49,373 bases of DNA from F23-D06 sp045116675 (GCA_045116675.1 JBGUMF010000102.1:1-49373), one strand, 5' to 3'; numbered from the stretch's first letter, positions 10,456-18,549 are shown. Numbers and translations are program-made. The notes: a model not told the origin generated them from the sequence alone.

Positions 10456-12726
10456 ATGAAACGCTTTTTACTGCTAATATTAGTCCTATTCTGCTGTGTA
10501 GCAATATCTTCGGCACAATCAGCCCTGTTAAAAGGGTTCACCTACGATGACTCCAATGGTGAAACTCTCCCCTATTGCACCATCCTGTTGCAAGGCACCA
10601 GTTACGGGGCCTTGTCGGATGAGAAAGGTGCCTTTGTCATCAACAAAATCCCGCAGGGAACATACGTGGTGAAAGTTTCGTATTTGGGCTATACCGACCT
10701 TTACGACACCATTGAGGTTCACAATGCCACCATCACCAAACGATATTCTCTCACCCCATCTTCTACTACCTTGGATGCGGTGCAGATTGTGGGCGAAGGG
10801 CAACGCAAGGAGCAGGAGACACGCACCTCCGTCATCAGCGTCACGCCTAAGGACATGGGTAAGATGCCTGCCATCGGCGGCCAGCCCGACTTCGCGCAAT
10901 ACCTGCAGGTGCTGCCGGGCATCATCTCCACTGGCGACCAGGGTGGCCAGCTTTACGTGCGCGGCGGCACACCCGTGCAGAATATGCTGCTGCTGGACGG
11001 CGTGCTGCTTTACAATCCCTTCCACTCCATCGGCATCTTCTCCGTCTTCGACATGGACATTATGAGCAGTGCCGACATCTACACCGGCGGCTATGGGGCG
11101 GAATTCGGGGGCAGAATATCCTCCGTCATGGACATTAAAACCCGCGACGGCAACAAGAAACACATCTCCGGAAAAATCGACCTCAGCAATATCTTGGGCC
11201 AGGTTATGCTGGAAGGCCCTATTGTGAAACTCAAAAACGATCGGAAAACCTCTTTGAGCTTCATTCTCTCCGCCAAAGGGTCGTACCTGCAGCAAGCCTC
11301 CAAAGTCTTCTACCCATACGTAGGCGAATCCGGCCTGCCGTATAACTTTCTGGATTTGTACGGCAAGGTGACGTTGGCCACCCAAAACGGAACCAAGCTG
11401 AACTTGTTCGGCTTCCGTTTCGCCGACCAAGTGAATTACAGCGAAGTGGCTGATTATAATTGGAACAACTGGGGTGTGGGGGCCAATTTCCAGATTGTGC
11501 CCGGAGACGCACCTACCACTATCGACGGTTCCTTTTCCTATTCCCGTTATGCTTGTATGCTGGATGATAAGATGTTTACGCCGAAAAACAGTTCCATGGA
11601 CGGCTTCACCTTCAATCTCTCTTTTAACTATTATTTGGGTAAAAGTCTGCTCCAAATCGGGGCCGAAGCCGTCGGGTTCAACACCTTGTACCATTATTTC
11701 TCCAGACTCGGATCGGAAAACACCATCGAAGACCACACGACGGACATGTCGATTTATGCCAAATTCAAATACAATTGGCGCAATAAAATTCTCGTGGAGC
11801 CCAGCTTCCGTCTGCAATACTACTATGCTTTAGGGGAGGTTTCGCCCGAACCCAGACTAGCCTTTAAGTACAACATTCTTAAGAACTTGCGTTTGAAATT
11901 AGCTGGAGGTCTTTATTCCCAGAACCTCATCTCCATCACCTCCGAAAACGATGTGGTGAGCCTGTTCCAAGGATTTCTCTCCTCACCCGAACACACATAC
12001 ATGACCCAGACATTCCGTGACGAAGAGATGAACAGCCGCCTGCAAAAAGCCCAGCATGTCATCCTCGGACTCGAATATGACCCAATCCCCACCATTTCCA
12101 TCAATCTGGAAGGCTATTTCAAAAATTTCTCCCAACTCATTTCAGCCAACCGCTACAAGCAATTTGACGATGAGAAAGAGTTCATCTGGGAAAAGGGCAA
12201 GGCATACGGTGGCGACCTCACGGTGAAATACGACAACAAGGGCTACTACGTCTGGCTCGTCTATTCGTTAGGCTGGGTGAAACGGCAGGATGACAAGATG
12301 GACTACTTCCCGCATTTCGACCGGCGGCACAACATCAACTTGCTGGCCTCCTACTCTTTTGGAAAACGCCACTCCTGGCAGATTAACGCACGCTGGAACT
12401 TCGGGTCCGGATTCCCGTTCACGCAGACGCAAGCCTTCTTCCCGAGCTATGTGCCGTCCGGCATCATCGACGACTACACGACCATCAACGAGGATGTGGA
12501 CTTCATTCTGGCCGATTACAACAATGCCCGCTTGCCGAACTACCACCGCCTCGACCTTGGAGCCAAAAAGAAGTTCTTCTTAGGCGAACGCCATTCATTG
12601 GAATTGAGCATTTCGCTCTCCAATGTGTATAACTATAAAAACGTTTTCTACGTAAATCGAACCACAAACGACATCATCTACCAACTTCCATTCCTCTACT
12701 ATTTTGGTCTTACCTGGCGTTTTTAA
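10456..12726 (+). CDS. TonB-dependent outer-membrane receptor with carboxypeptidase-regulatory-like N-terminus
   Basis: The 756-residue product begins with a clear signal peptide (MKRFLLLILVLFCC...SAQ), then a CarboxypepD_reg-like beta domain (about 23-105), a TonB plug (about 115-260) and a 22-strand-type barrel ending in the aromatic LTWRF. The plug contains LYVRGGTPVQNMLLLDGV and YTGGYGAEFGGRISSV, typical of a Bacteroidota receptor class that works without a SusD partner. No SusD gene is adjacent, so a polysaccharide-utilisation role is not supported. The substrate is unknown. The gene has its own promoter box at 10425 and is the last gene before tRNA-Asp. Confidence 0.92.
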   Translation: MKRFLLLILVLFCCVAISSAQSALLKGFTYDDSNGETLPYCTILLQGTSYGALSDEKGAFVINKIPQGTYVVKVSYLGYTDLYDTIEVHNATITKRYSLTPSSTTLDAVQIVGEGQRKEQETRTSVISVTPKDMGKMPAIGGQPDFAQYLQVLPGIISTGDQGGQLYVRGGTPVQNMLLLDGVLLYNPFHSIGIFSVFDMDIMSSADIYTGGYGAEFGGRISSVMDIKTRDGNKKHISGKIDLSNILGQVMLEGPIVKLKNDRKTSLSFILSAKGSYLQQASKVFYPYVGESGLPYNFLDLYGKVTLATQNGTKLNLFGFRFADQVNYSEVADYNWNNWGVGANFQIVPGDAPTTIDGSFSYSRYACMLDDKMFTPKNSSMDGFTFNLSFNYYLGKSLLQIGAEAVGFNTLYHYFSRLGSENTIEDHTTDMSIYAKFKYNWRNKILVEPSFRLQYYYALGEVSPEPRLAFKYNILKNLRLKLAGGLYSQNLISITSENDVVSLFQGFLSSPEHTYMTQTFRDEEMNSRLQKAQHVILGLEYDPIPTISINLEGYFKNFSQLISANRYKQFDDEKEFIWEKGKAYGGDLTVKYDNKGYYVWLVYSLGWVKRQDDKMDYFPHFDRRHNINLLASYSFGKRHSWQINARWNFGSGFPFTQTQAFFPSYVPSGIIDDYTTINEDVDFILADYNNARLPNYHRLDLGAKKKFFLGERHSLELSISLSNVYNYKNVFYVNRTTNDIIYQLPFLYYFGLTWRF

Positions 12727-12806
12727 TTCATAACATATTGTATATAAACAATTTGGTGTTTTTAAAAAAATATTTTTAAAATAACACAAGCAAAACAAAA
12801 AAAGTG

Positions 12807-12814
12807 TATTTTTG
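12807..12814 (+). promoter_or_regulatory. Promoter box of tRNA-Asp
   Basis: TATTTTTG followed by CGCC lies 20 bases before the tRNA 5' end, matching the phylum -7 consensus, in an A-rich intergenic stretch. Confidence 0.65.
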
Positions 12815-12833
12815 CGCCGTCATTCAGACAAAC

Positions 12834-12911
12834 GGATCGGTAGTTCAGTTTGGTTAGAATACATGCCTGTCACGCATGGGGTCGCGAGTTCGAGTCTCGT
12901 CCGGTCCGCCA
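12834..12911 (+). tRNA. tRNA-Asp (anticodon GTC)
   Basis: A complete cloverleaf can be read. The seven-base acceptor stem GGATCGG pairs with CCGGTCC (one T-G wobble). The anticodon stem CATGC/GCATG encloses the loop CTGTCAC with anticodon GTC. The T arm carries GTTCGAGTC, and CCA is encoded after the G discriminator. A strong terminator follows immediately. Confidence 0.97.
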
Positions 12912-12914
12912 ACG

Positions 12915-12941
12915 AAACCTCACAGTTGTGAGGTTTTTTTT
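12915..12941 (+). terminator. Intrinsic terminator of tRNA-Asp
   Basis: The nine-base stem AAACCTCAC / GTGAGGTTT with a four-base loop is followed by an uninterrupted T run. It ends the tRNA-Asp transcript. Confidence 0.92.
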
Positions 12942-13012
12942 ATGTCCAAAATAATGCGCTGATATTGCACAGTGACCAACCTCCGGCTTCTCGTTTCAAG
13001 TAAGAAAAGTTG

Positions 13013-13020
13013 TATTTTTG
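13013..13020 (+). promoter_or_regulatory. Promoter box of the YhcG-type nuclease
   Basis: TATTTTTG overlaps the TTG of the longest open frame, showing that this TTG cannot be the translation start and that the ATG at 13033 is used, with a very short leader. Confidence 0.6.
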
Positions 13021-13032
13021 CAGTCCAAAGCA

Positions 13033-14052
13033 ATGAAAGAAAAGATGGAAAATACATTAGAAGTAGGACAGCAACAAAATATGGAAGAGTTGTATTCCAA
13101 TGTGAGGTCAATTCTGGCTTCGGCTCGGCAAAGGGCATACACAGCTATTAACTTTGCAATGGTGGAAAGTTACTGGCTGATTGGGCAGCAGATAGTTGAA
13201 AACGAACTGCAAGGTGCTGCAAGGGCTGAATACGGCAAAGGGGTTTTGAAAGAATTGGCAGGGAGACTGACCGCCGAGTTTGGCAAAGGCTTCGATGAAA
13301 GCAACCTTCGTTATATGCGATTGTTTTACAGGAGTTTTCCAATTCGTGACACACTGCGTCACGAATTGACATGGTCGCATTATCGCCGACTTCTCAGCGT
13401 TGAAAATGAACAAGCTCGATTATGGTATATGAACGAAGCGGCAGAAAGCGTATGGAGTACGCGACAACTTGATCGGCAAATATCCACGCTTTATTATGAA
13501 CGCCTGTTGGCAAGCAAAGAGAAAGCGCCTGTTGTTGATGAGGCAAAGGAGAAAATGGCGCAACTCGCTCCGCAACATTTTATCCGCGACCCTTTTGTGT
13601 TGGAGTTTCTTGACTTGAAAGAATATCCAACTCTGCGTGAAAATGACTTGGAGCAGGCGTTAATCGATCACCTGCAGCAGTTTTTGCTGGAATTGGGCCG
13701 CGGATTTTGCTTCGTGGCTCGTCAAAAACGGATGCGTTATGATGATGACGATTTCTACATTGATTTGGTATTTTATCACAGCATACTGAAGTGCCATGTG
13801 CTAATTGACTTGAAACTGGGGAAACTCACACATGAGGATGTTGGGCAAATGGACAGCTATATCCGCATGTTCGATGCACTTTACAAGACTCCAGATGATA
13901 ATCCGACACTTGGCATCATTCTCTGTTCGCAGAAAAGCGAAGCCATTGTCAAGTATTCAGTGTTAAACGAGGGAAAACAGATATTCGCCTCGCGTTATAA
14001 GCTCTATCTGCCAACAGAAGAAGAATTTAAGAGAATGTTGGAAAACATCTGA
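13033..14052 (+). CDS. YhcG-family PDDEXK nuclease domain protein (DUF1016)
   Basis: The 339-residue protein has the two-part YhcG layout. The N-terminal DUF1016 region (about 15-165) carries YWLIGQQIVENE, FGKGFDESNLRYMRLFY and LTWSHYRRLLSV. The C-terminal PD-(D/E)XK nuclease fold (about 185-335) has likely catalytic residues D244 (FYIDLVFYH) and D259/K261 (LIDLKLGK). Relatives are predicted DNA nucleases often found in accessory or defence-related regions; their substrate is not established. The ATG at 13033 was chosen because the promoter box overlaps the upstream TTG. It is the first gene after tRNA-Asp, and a gene remnant follows in the same frame beyond its stop. Confidence 0.9.
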   Translation: MKEKMENTLEVGQQQNMEELYSNVRSILASARQRAYTAINFAMVESYWLIGQQIVENELQGAARAEYGKGVLKELAGRLTAEFGKGFDESNLRYMRLFYRSFPIRDTLRHELTWSHYRRLLSVENEQARLWYMNEAAESVWSTRQLDRQISTLYYERLLASKEKAPVVDEAKEKMAQLAPQHFIRDPFVLEFLDLKEYPTLRENDLEQALIDHLQQFLLELGRGFCFVARQKRMRYDDDDFYIDLVFYHSILKCHVLIDLKLGKLTHEDVGQMDSYIRMFDALYKTPDDNPTLGIILCSQKSEAIVKYSVLNEGKQIFASRYKLYLPTEEEFKRMLENI

Positions 14053-14055
14053 CAG

Positions 14056-14139
14056 ATGGATAGCTTCTATCCTCATTCACCCAACAGTCCTACGCAGCGG
14101 TATGTGCTCACGGAGGAGGGGAAAAAGTTGCAAGAATAA
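14056..14139 (+). pseudogene. C-terminal remnant, probably of an AlbA_2/AAA_4-type DNA-binding ATPase
   Basis: Three bases after the nuclease stop and in the same frame, 27 codons read to a TAA and include PNSPTQRYVLTEEGKKLQE. In my recollection this pattern (PNSP-x-Q-x-Y-x-LTE-x-GK) is the winged-helix C-terminal tail of AlbA_2/AAA_4-type putative DNA-binding proteins common in Bacteroidota. No upstream body of such a protein is present, so it is most likely a leftover tail rather than a gene. Confidence 0.4.
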
Positions 14140-14191
14140 TTCTTGTTTACAAAGGGAACAATATACTTAATAAAAGATATTTGAGGAACGT

Positions 14192-14968
14192 ATGACAGAT
14201 AATTTTTGGGAACGTATGGCTCTCTATTGGTGGCGATTGCCGCTTGTGGTATTGCTATTGCTTTTTATTGATACTGTGTTGCTTTTTGCAAGTGAAGACC
14301 ATATATGGTCATACTATGTTGGACTTATTATGGAATGGATTACTATGCTGGCGGTGTTGGCTGTTGGGGTTATAACAGTAGCGATTATAGTAAGAGATTT
14401 CAAAATGAAATGTTACAGACGGGCAGTGACCTGTCTGTTGGTTTCGATACTCGGTGTTGTGGTGTTATTTGCATGGCTATTCTTTTATGGTATGGCAGCC
14501 CAGTCGGCCCCTACCTATTATGCTGAAAGACATCCCATCCCATCCAATTTGGAATATAGCATACCTGGCAATGTACCTTTTGGGGAGTCGTTACCTAACC
14601 GCGATAGTACTGTAACGGAATGTGATACCAATTCGTGGTTGATGCTTTATGGCAACACTGGCTTATACGATTGGGATTTCTATTATCCTGAGCTCCCCGA
14701 CGGGATTCTCTACTTGCGTCTTTTTGAAGTTACCAAAAACGAACCGCTATCGTACGAGCAAATAAAAAAACGAACAAAAACATACGTGTCCAATCATACC
14801 ACTTTTGGGCGCATAGAACACAATCAAGGAACAGGATTCACCATCTATGAAGGCGACTTTGAACATTATTATGCAGCTCGTGTGGAGGTGTGGCATCTTG
14901 ATGCGGTAACGCATCAAGAGAAGAAGCTGGCAGAGAAGATATTCCGCGTAGATGGGTGGATGAGATAA
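14192..14968 (+). CDS. Membrane protein of unknown function
   Basis: The 258-residue product has three hydrophobic segments in its first 115 residues (about 14-33, 42-68 and 82-106). A soluble C-terminal half (about 115-258) follows and carries the pattern DTNSWLMLYGNTGLYDWDFYYPELPDG and an ending MR. With this topology the soluble half would sit on one face of the inner membrane; which one is not clear. I do not recognise the family. Base composition looks lower in GC than the housekeeping genes, in keeping with its position in the accessory stretch after tRNA-Asp. No adjacent partner gene suggests a role. Confidence 0.7.
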   Translation: MTDNFWERMALYWWRLPLVVLLLLFIDTVLLFASEDHIWSYYVGLIMEWITMLAVLAVGVITVAIIVRDFKMKCYRRAVTCLLVSILGVVVLFAWLFFYGMAAQSAPTYYAERHPIPSNLEYSIPGNVPFGESLPNRDSTVTECDTNSWLMLYGNTGLYDWDFYYPELPDGILYLRLFEVTKNEPLSYEQIKKRTKTYVSNHTTFGRIEHNQGTGFTIYEGDFEHYYAARVEVWHLDAVTHQEKKLAEKIFRVDGWMR

Positions 14969-15026
14969 CGCCCCGCACACCTACGGCGTGCGAACCAACC
15001 TCGCACCCTTTTGAGCTACCGACTCC

Positions 15027-15046
15027 GGCAGACCTGACGGCCTGCC
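15027..15046 (-). repeat. REP-like palindrome, copy 1
   Basis: GGCAGACCTGACGGCCTGCC folds into an eight-base stem with a four-base loop. Read on the minus strand the one mismatch becomes a G-U pair. A near-identical copy occurs at 23057 and variants lie at 15199 and 15253. Confidence 0.65.
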
Positions 15047-15198
15047 AACGTCCACATTTGTGAGAAATAAGGGATTTCGTTTCTATAAGGATGCCAACTT
15101 ATGACAGACATGGGGAATACTTTGCTGAGAGAACTGCTTGATCAGCTCCTGATTGCTGTGCTCGTGACGAACACGGTGGAATACTTTGGCGTGCTAAT

Positions 15199-15214
15199 CA
15201 GCCCGTTAGGGCTG
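15199..15214 (+). repeat. REP-like palindrome, variant copy 2
   Basis: CAGCCCGTTAGGGCTG is a perfect six-base stem around a GTTA loop, related in stem layout and loop to the copies at 15253 and 15027. Confidence 0.55.
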
Positions 15215-15252
15215 AAGGGCTCGGTAGAAATGCGGGATTACGTATGTTTTTT

Positions 15253-15272
15253 CGCAGGCCGTTAGGTCTGCG
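15253..15272 (+). repeat. REP-like palindrome, copy 3
   Basis: CGCAGGCCGTTAGGTCTGCG forms an eight-base stem (one G-U) around GTTA. It is the reverse orientation of the copies at 15027 and 23057. Confidence 0.65.
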
Positions 15273-15367
15273 GGCAATCTATGTCTTGGAATGAATCAAC
15301 AAAGGAAAAAAAACACGACAAACTGCAACCTTTTTGATTTTCTGCATCTTAATAATAGAAAATGTTA

Positions 15368-15375
15368 TAATTTTG
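15368..15375 (+). promoter_or_regulatory. Probable promoter box of the DUF6794 gene
   Basis: TAATTTTG followed by C matches TAnnTTTG and leaves a leader of about 110 bases before the start at 15489. Confidence 0.5.
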
Positions 15376-15488
15376 CAACGTTGTTTGCCTGTCTTATTGT
15401 TTGATGGACTTCGCATCAAAATCGGCGGCAACGCGAAGCAGTGAATAATAGAAGTCCTTTGTCCTTTTGCCGTTAAAATTCTATTCAG

Positions 15489-16922
15489 ATGACCACTATT
15501 TCGAACAAGCCTTTTCCCACCGTTAAATTTTGGGCGGTGTTGCTTTTCGTGATGACCATTCCAATGTTTGGCGCGGCGCAAAATACTGACCAACAGTCGG
15601 ATTCGTCGAAATCGGTCTATGTCCCGGTGGACTTGCCCGATTGTATGCGGCAACTGGACTCCATTCTGACATCGGAAAACAAAGAGTTGATACGGTCGTT
15701 GGAAGAGAAAGATTTCTTGTCGCGGACACATTTCGCAGTGGGCATGTGGATACGCAACAACTGGGGGCTTTGGGCAGGTTCCCGTCTGGCGACCTATTTC
15801 GATGAACAGGGAATCCACCATCCGGATGATATGTCGGGTGTGATTTTGCGCTGCTATTATCATTATGTCAGAGGGGAAAAGGTGAACTATCAGCAAATGT
15901 TGCGAAAAGAACGGCAAAAGGAGGAACGATGGGTTAAAAAACAGGAGAAAAGTCGGCAAGAAGAAAAAGAAAGGTGGGAGTATGAGTGGCGTTATTCGTG
16001 CGATAGTGAAGTGGACACTTGGTCGGAAAAAGAAAACGAGGCGTTTCTCCATCTTCCGTTTGTTGCCGACAGTGTGACAGGTATTCAGGTCTATTTGCGC
16101 AACCGTGGCGATTCGATTGCGGAAGATTTGCGCTTGATGGAGCAGAGTCTGAACCGTGAACCGCGCCGGACACCCTTGAAGGATGAACTTGTCAGGTCCA
16201 ATGTTTACATTTACTACTGGCGGAATCCCAATGGACGGGTCAAAAAACTGACAATCAATGATGTTGACAAGGAAAAAGTGAAGATTAGCTTCAACCCTGA
16301 TGGCACCATTTCTCGCTTTCGGCATCATCGAATCCGTCAAGATGGCCAAAAAGTTTATGTTGACGAGCATTACGAATACGCCCAAGGTCACGTTTCTCAG
16401 GAGGTTGTCTATTGCAACGACACGCTCCATAGTGTCACGCTTTATCGTTTTTCAGCCCCCTGCCATTGTCAGGAACTCTATTTTGAAGGTCGGGTTTGGA
16501 ATTCGCTTGCGGCCGGATGTGACACCGTTGCCATGGCCACATCCAGTTGTCGTGTGGTGCTTTCCCCCGAAGGAGAACGTTTAGCCATTTTCCGGGCAGG
16601 ATGCAGACTATTTCAATACGATAGTCTTGGTCGTGAAGTGTTGTGGATTGATTCCGATGACGGATACACAGTAAATCATTGCCAAGTCACCGTTTATGAT
16701 GACGAGCACAATGTGTATTATGAATATCAGGGGTTTGGTTTTCTGGATGCCACTGTGCTCAACGCCCAGGGTGACGAACTTGGAAATTGTTGCTCAAAAC
16801 GGTTAGACACGTTTGACTATAATAAAACATTGTTCAGCTACCGCTACGACCAACACGGCAACTGGACGCACCGTTACGAGAAAGGGAAACTGTGCAGCCG
16901 CTGCAAAATACGGTATTACTAA
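15489..16922 (+). CDS. Secreted DUF6794-domain protein with YD-like C-terminal repeats
   Basis: The 477-residue protein starts with a signal peptide (about 1-31, ending GAAQ). Residues about 50-130 match my recollection of DUF6794, with GMWIRNNWGLWAGSRLATYF and HHPDDMSGVIL. A charged, probably coiled-coil stretch covers about 133-175. The C-terminal half contains loosely repeated tyrosine-aspartate segments (FQYDSLGREVLWID, YRYDQHGNWTHRYEKGK) like YD/RHS repeats, plus several CxC and CC pairs near the end. Function is unknown; the location is periplasmic or outer surface. It has no operon partner. Confidence 0.75.
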   Translation: MTTISNKPFPTVKFWAVLLFVMTIPMFGAAQNTDQQSDSSKSVYVPVDLPDCMRQLDSILTSENKELIRSLEEKDFLSRTHFAVGMWIRNNWGLWAGSRLATYFDEQGIHHPDDMSGVILRCYYHYVRGEKVNYQQMLRKERQKEERWVKKQEKSRQEEKERWEYEWRYSCDSEVDTWSEKENEAFLHLPFVADSVTGIQVYLRNRGDSIAEDLRLMEQSLNREPRRTPLKDELVRSNVYIYYWRNPNGRVKKLTINDVDKEKVKISFNPDGTISRFRHHRIRQDGQKVYVDEHYEYAQGHVSQEVVYCNDTLHSVTLYRFSAPCHCQELYFEGRVWNSLAAGCDTVAMATSSCRVVLSPEGERLAIFRAGCRLFQYDSLGREVLWIDSDDGYTVNHCQVTVYDDEHNVYYEYQGFGFLDATVLNAQGDELGNCCSKRLDTFDYNKTLFSYRYDQHGNWTHRYEKGKLCSRCKIRYY

Positions 16923-17155
16923 TTTTCATAAAGTATTATGGAATATTCCAAAAGATATTCATATTAGACGATTTGTTTGCTTTTTGAACAAAGTACGAAA
17001 CATCCCCCGTGCATTTTTCCTCCTAAAAAAATGCACCGAAACAATAAGAAGGCATCATTCTGCCAACCCATACACCGTGTGTTCATTTAACTAATTGTGC
17101 GTATTTTGCAGGCATACAAAAAGCCGCAACTCAAGCCTGCGCCCGTAAGAATCTA

Positions 17156-18292
17156 TTATGTCAGCGAATTAGAGTTTTCACGAAGCATCCATAAGCGGAA
17201 AACCGGGTCGGCAATAGTTACCTTGCGCCCCGCTTTCTCTATCAGTTCCTTCTTTATTAATGTTTCCTGTATCCTGCTAATGTTTGATTTAGATCCCAGG
17301 TTGTATTTCTTTAGGATTGCTGCCGAGGTGAAATCACCCGTCTCACCCGCTGCAAGTGCCTTGAGGAAATTCATCTGGTAGGAGGAAAGACCTTCCGTCT
17401 GTTGCAGAAAAAGTGTCGAATTCTGGTTGATCAGATCGTTCACGGCTTCGTCCATTGCCGCATCGCTCACCACCGCATCGCTACACAGCATCACTTCCCA
17501 CGCCAGCTGCTGCACATACGAGGATTGAAACTCCACCGTTTCGCAAATCCTTGTGATCTGTTCATCACTGATTGACTGTCCGTTTGCCTCGAATTTGTCT
17601 CGAATGAAGGGAATCCAGTCGTCTAAAGCTATGGGTTGAAGGAAGCGAATATCCCCAAACTGATAGAATGGCATACGTTTACTTTGGAACAATTTGGTCA
17701 GCATGTGTTTCTTGCTTCCGTAAAGGCAATAGGACACATCCTGTTGCAATTGCCACACACCGCGAATCCGCTTCTGCACCTCTAATGAGTCGGGGAAATT
17801 TCCGATCTGCTGAAACTCATCAATGCACACAACAATGTGCTTCCCTATCTTATGCGCTATTTTTTCCGGCAACTGCAGTATTTCCTCTGGAGAATAATCA
17901 TCAGGAGCAATGCTCAACGACACCGACATCTCGTTGACAGGATCTACACTGAATGAGATTTTGGGCGTCAGGCGCATCAGAAACTCCTTGATATTGCGGA
18001 GCATCTGTTCCCCTTTTCCAGAGGTCTGCTTCAGTACCGCCGTTGCCAGTTTATTGTAAAATTCATATTCCGTTCGGCAATCGTAGATGTCAAAGTGCAC
18101 AACGGATATCTTGGCAGTATCTACCTGTGAAATCACTCGTCTCACCAGCGAGGTTTTTCCCATACGGCGTGGGGAGATAAGCACCACATTTTGGCCGTTT
18201 TCGAAATCCCGTTTCAGCCGTTTGGTTTCCGCAGTACGGTCCGTAAAATTCTCACCTTCAACGGCGATGCCATATACAAAAGCTTTCTTCAT
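17156..18292 (-). CDS. Archaeal-type (ATPase_2/AAA) ATPase with C-terminal winged helix
   Basis: The 378-residue product is a STAND-like P-loop ATPase of the archaeal ATPase family (Pfam ATPase_2). Walker A is SPRRMGKTS (40-48), Walker B is VVCIDEF with D158/E159, and a sensor-like GSKKHML segment follows. A C-terminal winged-helix-like region (about 300-378, AAILKKYNLGSKSNISRIQETLIKKELI) may bind DNA. Such genes are common and mobile in Bacteroidota; their biological role is poorly known. It has a promoter box at 18319-18326 whose upstream element lies in a 39-base palindrome, suggesting autoregulation. It lies alone in the accessory region. Confidence 0.88.
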   Translation of the reverse strand: MKKAFVYGIAVEGENFTDRTAETKRLKRDFENGQNVVLISPRRMGKTSLVRRVISQVDTAKISVVHFDIYDCRTEYEFYNKLATAVLKQTSGKGEQMLRNIKEFLMRLTPKISFSVDPVNEMSVSLSIAPDDYSPEEILQLPEKIAHKIGKHIVVCIDEFQQIGNFPDSLEVQKRIRGVWQLQQDVSYCLYGSKKHMLTKLFQSKRMPFYQFGDIRFLQPIALDDWIPFIRDKFEANGQSISDEQITRICETVEFQSSYVQQLAWEVMLCSDAVVSDAAMDEAVNDLINQNSTLFLQQTEGLSSYQMNFLKALAAGETGDFTSAAILKKYNLGSKSNISRIQETLIKKELIEKAGRKVTIADPVFRLWMLRENSNSLT

Positions 18293-18318
18293 CGTTCTGG
18301 AAATATTATTTTCAGCTG

Positions 18319-18326
18319 CAAAAATA
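18319..18326 (-). promoter_or_regulatory. Promoter box of the ATPase gene
   Basis: On the minus strand this reads TATTTTTG followed by C, 27 bases upstream of the ATG. The expected -33 TTTG falls at 18347-18350, inside the left arm of the adjacent palindrome. Confidence 0.65.
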
Positions 18327-18338
18327 CAACATTTCTGA

Positions 18339-18377
18339 AAAGTTCACAAATTTGTGGACCACAAAATTGTGAACTTT
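18339..18377. promoter_or_regulatory. 39-base near-perfect palindrome, candidate operator
   Basis: Two 19-base arms, one mismatch apart, are separated by a single base. Each arm contains an inner palindrome: CACAAATTTGTG (18345-18356, perfect) and CACAAAATTGTG (18360-18371, one mismatch), centre to centre 15 bases. The element covers the -33 region of the ATPase promoter, so a repressor could block it. Confidence 0.6.
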
Positions 18378-18451
18378 GTGTTTTTTTAATTGTAAACATA
18401 ATTGATAATCAATGATTTACATTGAAATATTTACAAAAAAAAACGTAACAA

Positions 18452-18547
18452 GACCTTGACATTGAAGACGTATCATCCGACAGGCGGAATCCGATATTGG
18501 TGGATGTAATGGCGCAGCGGGACTATATGGAGAAGCGGGGCAGCTTA
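18452..18547 (+). pseudogene. Fragment of an AlbA_2/AAA_4-type putative DNA-binding ATPase
   Basis: This frame reads DVSSDRRNPILVDVMAQRDY followed by MEKRGS. It matches the conserved RRNPILADVF...LDYMEKRGSG segment of AlbA_2/AAA_4 family proteins as I remember it. There is no start codon or N-terminal body, and similarity stops after RGS, where the frame continues antisense over the end of the PCMD gene. It is a deletion remnant. Confidence 0.6.
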
Positions 18548-18549
18548 CA

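Larger units (their letters stand above)
14969..15488. other. 520-base noncoding region with REP-like hairpins
   Basis: This is the longest gene-free stretch in the window. It holds three related short palindromes (15027-15046, 15199-15214, 15253-15272), the promoter box of the following gene (15368-15375), and a 54-codon open frame (15101-15265, MTDMGNTLLRELLDQ...) that ends inside a palindrome. That frame has no ribosome-binding site I would trust and is probably noncoding or decayed. Confidence 0.6.

Noticed and set aside
10528..11817. A 429-codon open frame antisense to the TonB receptor
   Set aside because: It has no start context or known motifs and shadows a clear receptor gene.
12834..12911. 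Possible att site made of the tRNA-Asp 3' end
   Set aside because: I could not find a second copy of the tRNA end downstream and there is no integrase gene in the window.
13018..13032. TTG start five codons upstream for the YhcG-type nuclease
   Set aside because: The TTG lies inside the -7 promoter box, so it is not transcribed as part of the message.
15101..15265. 54-codon open frame in the REP-like region
   Set aside because: It ends inside a palindrome, has no convincing ribosome-binding site and no similarity I recognise.
15279..16430. A 383-codon open frame antisense to the DUF6794 gene
   Set aside because: The translation is a His/Phe/Leu-rich shadow; the plus-strand gene has a signal peptide and recognisable domain.
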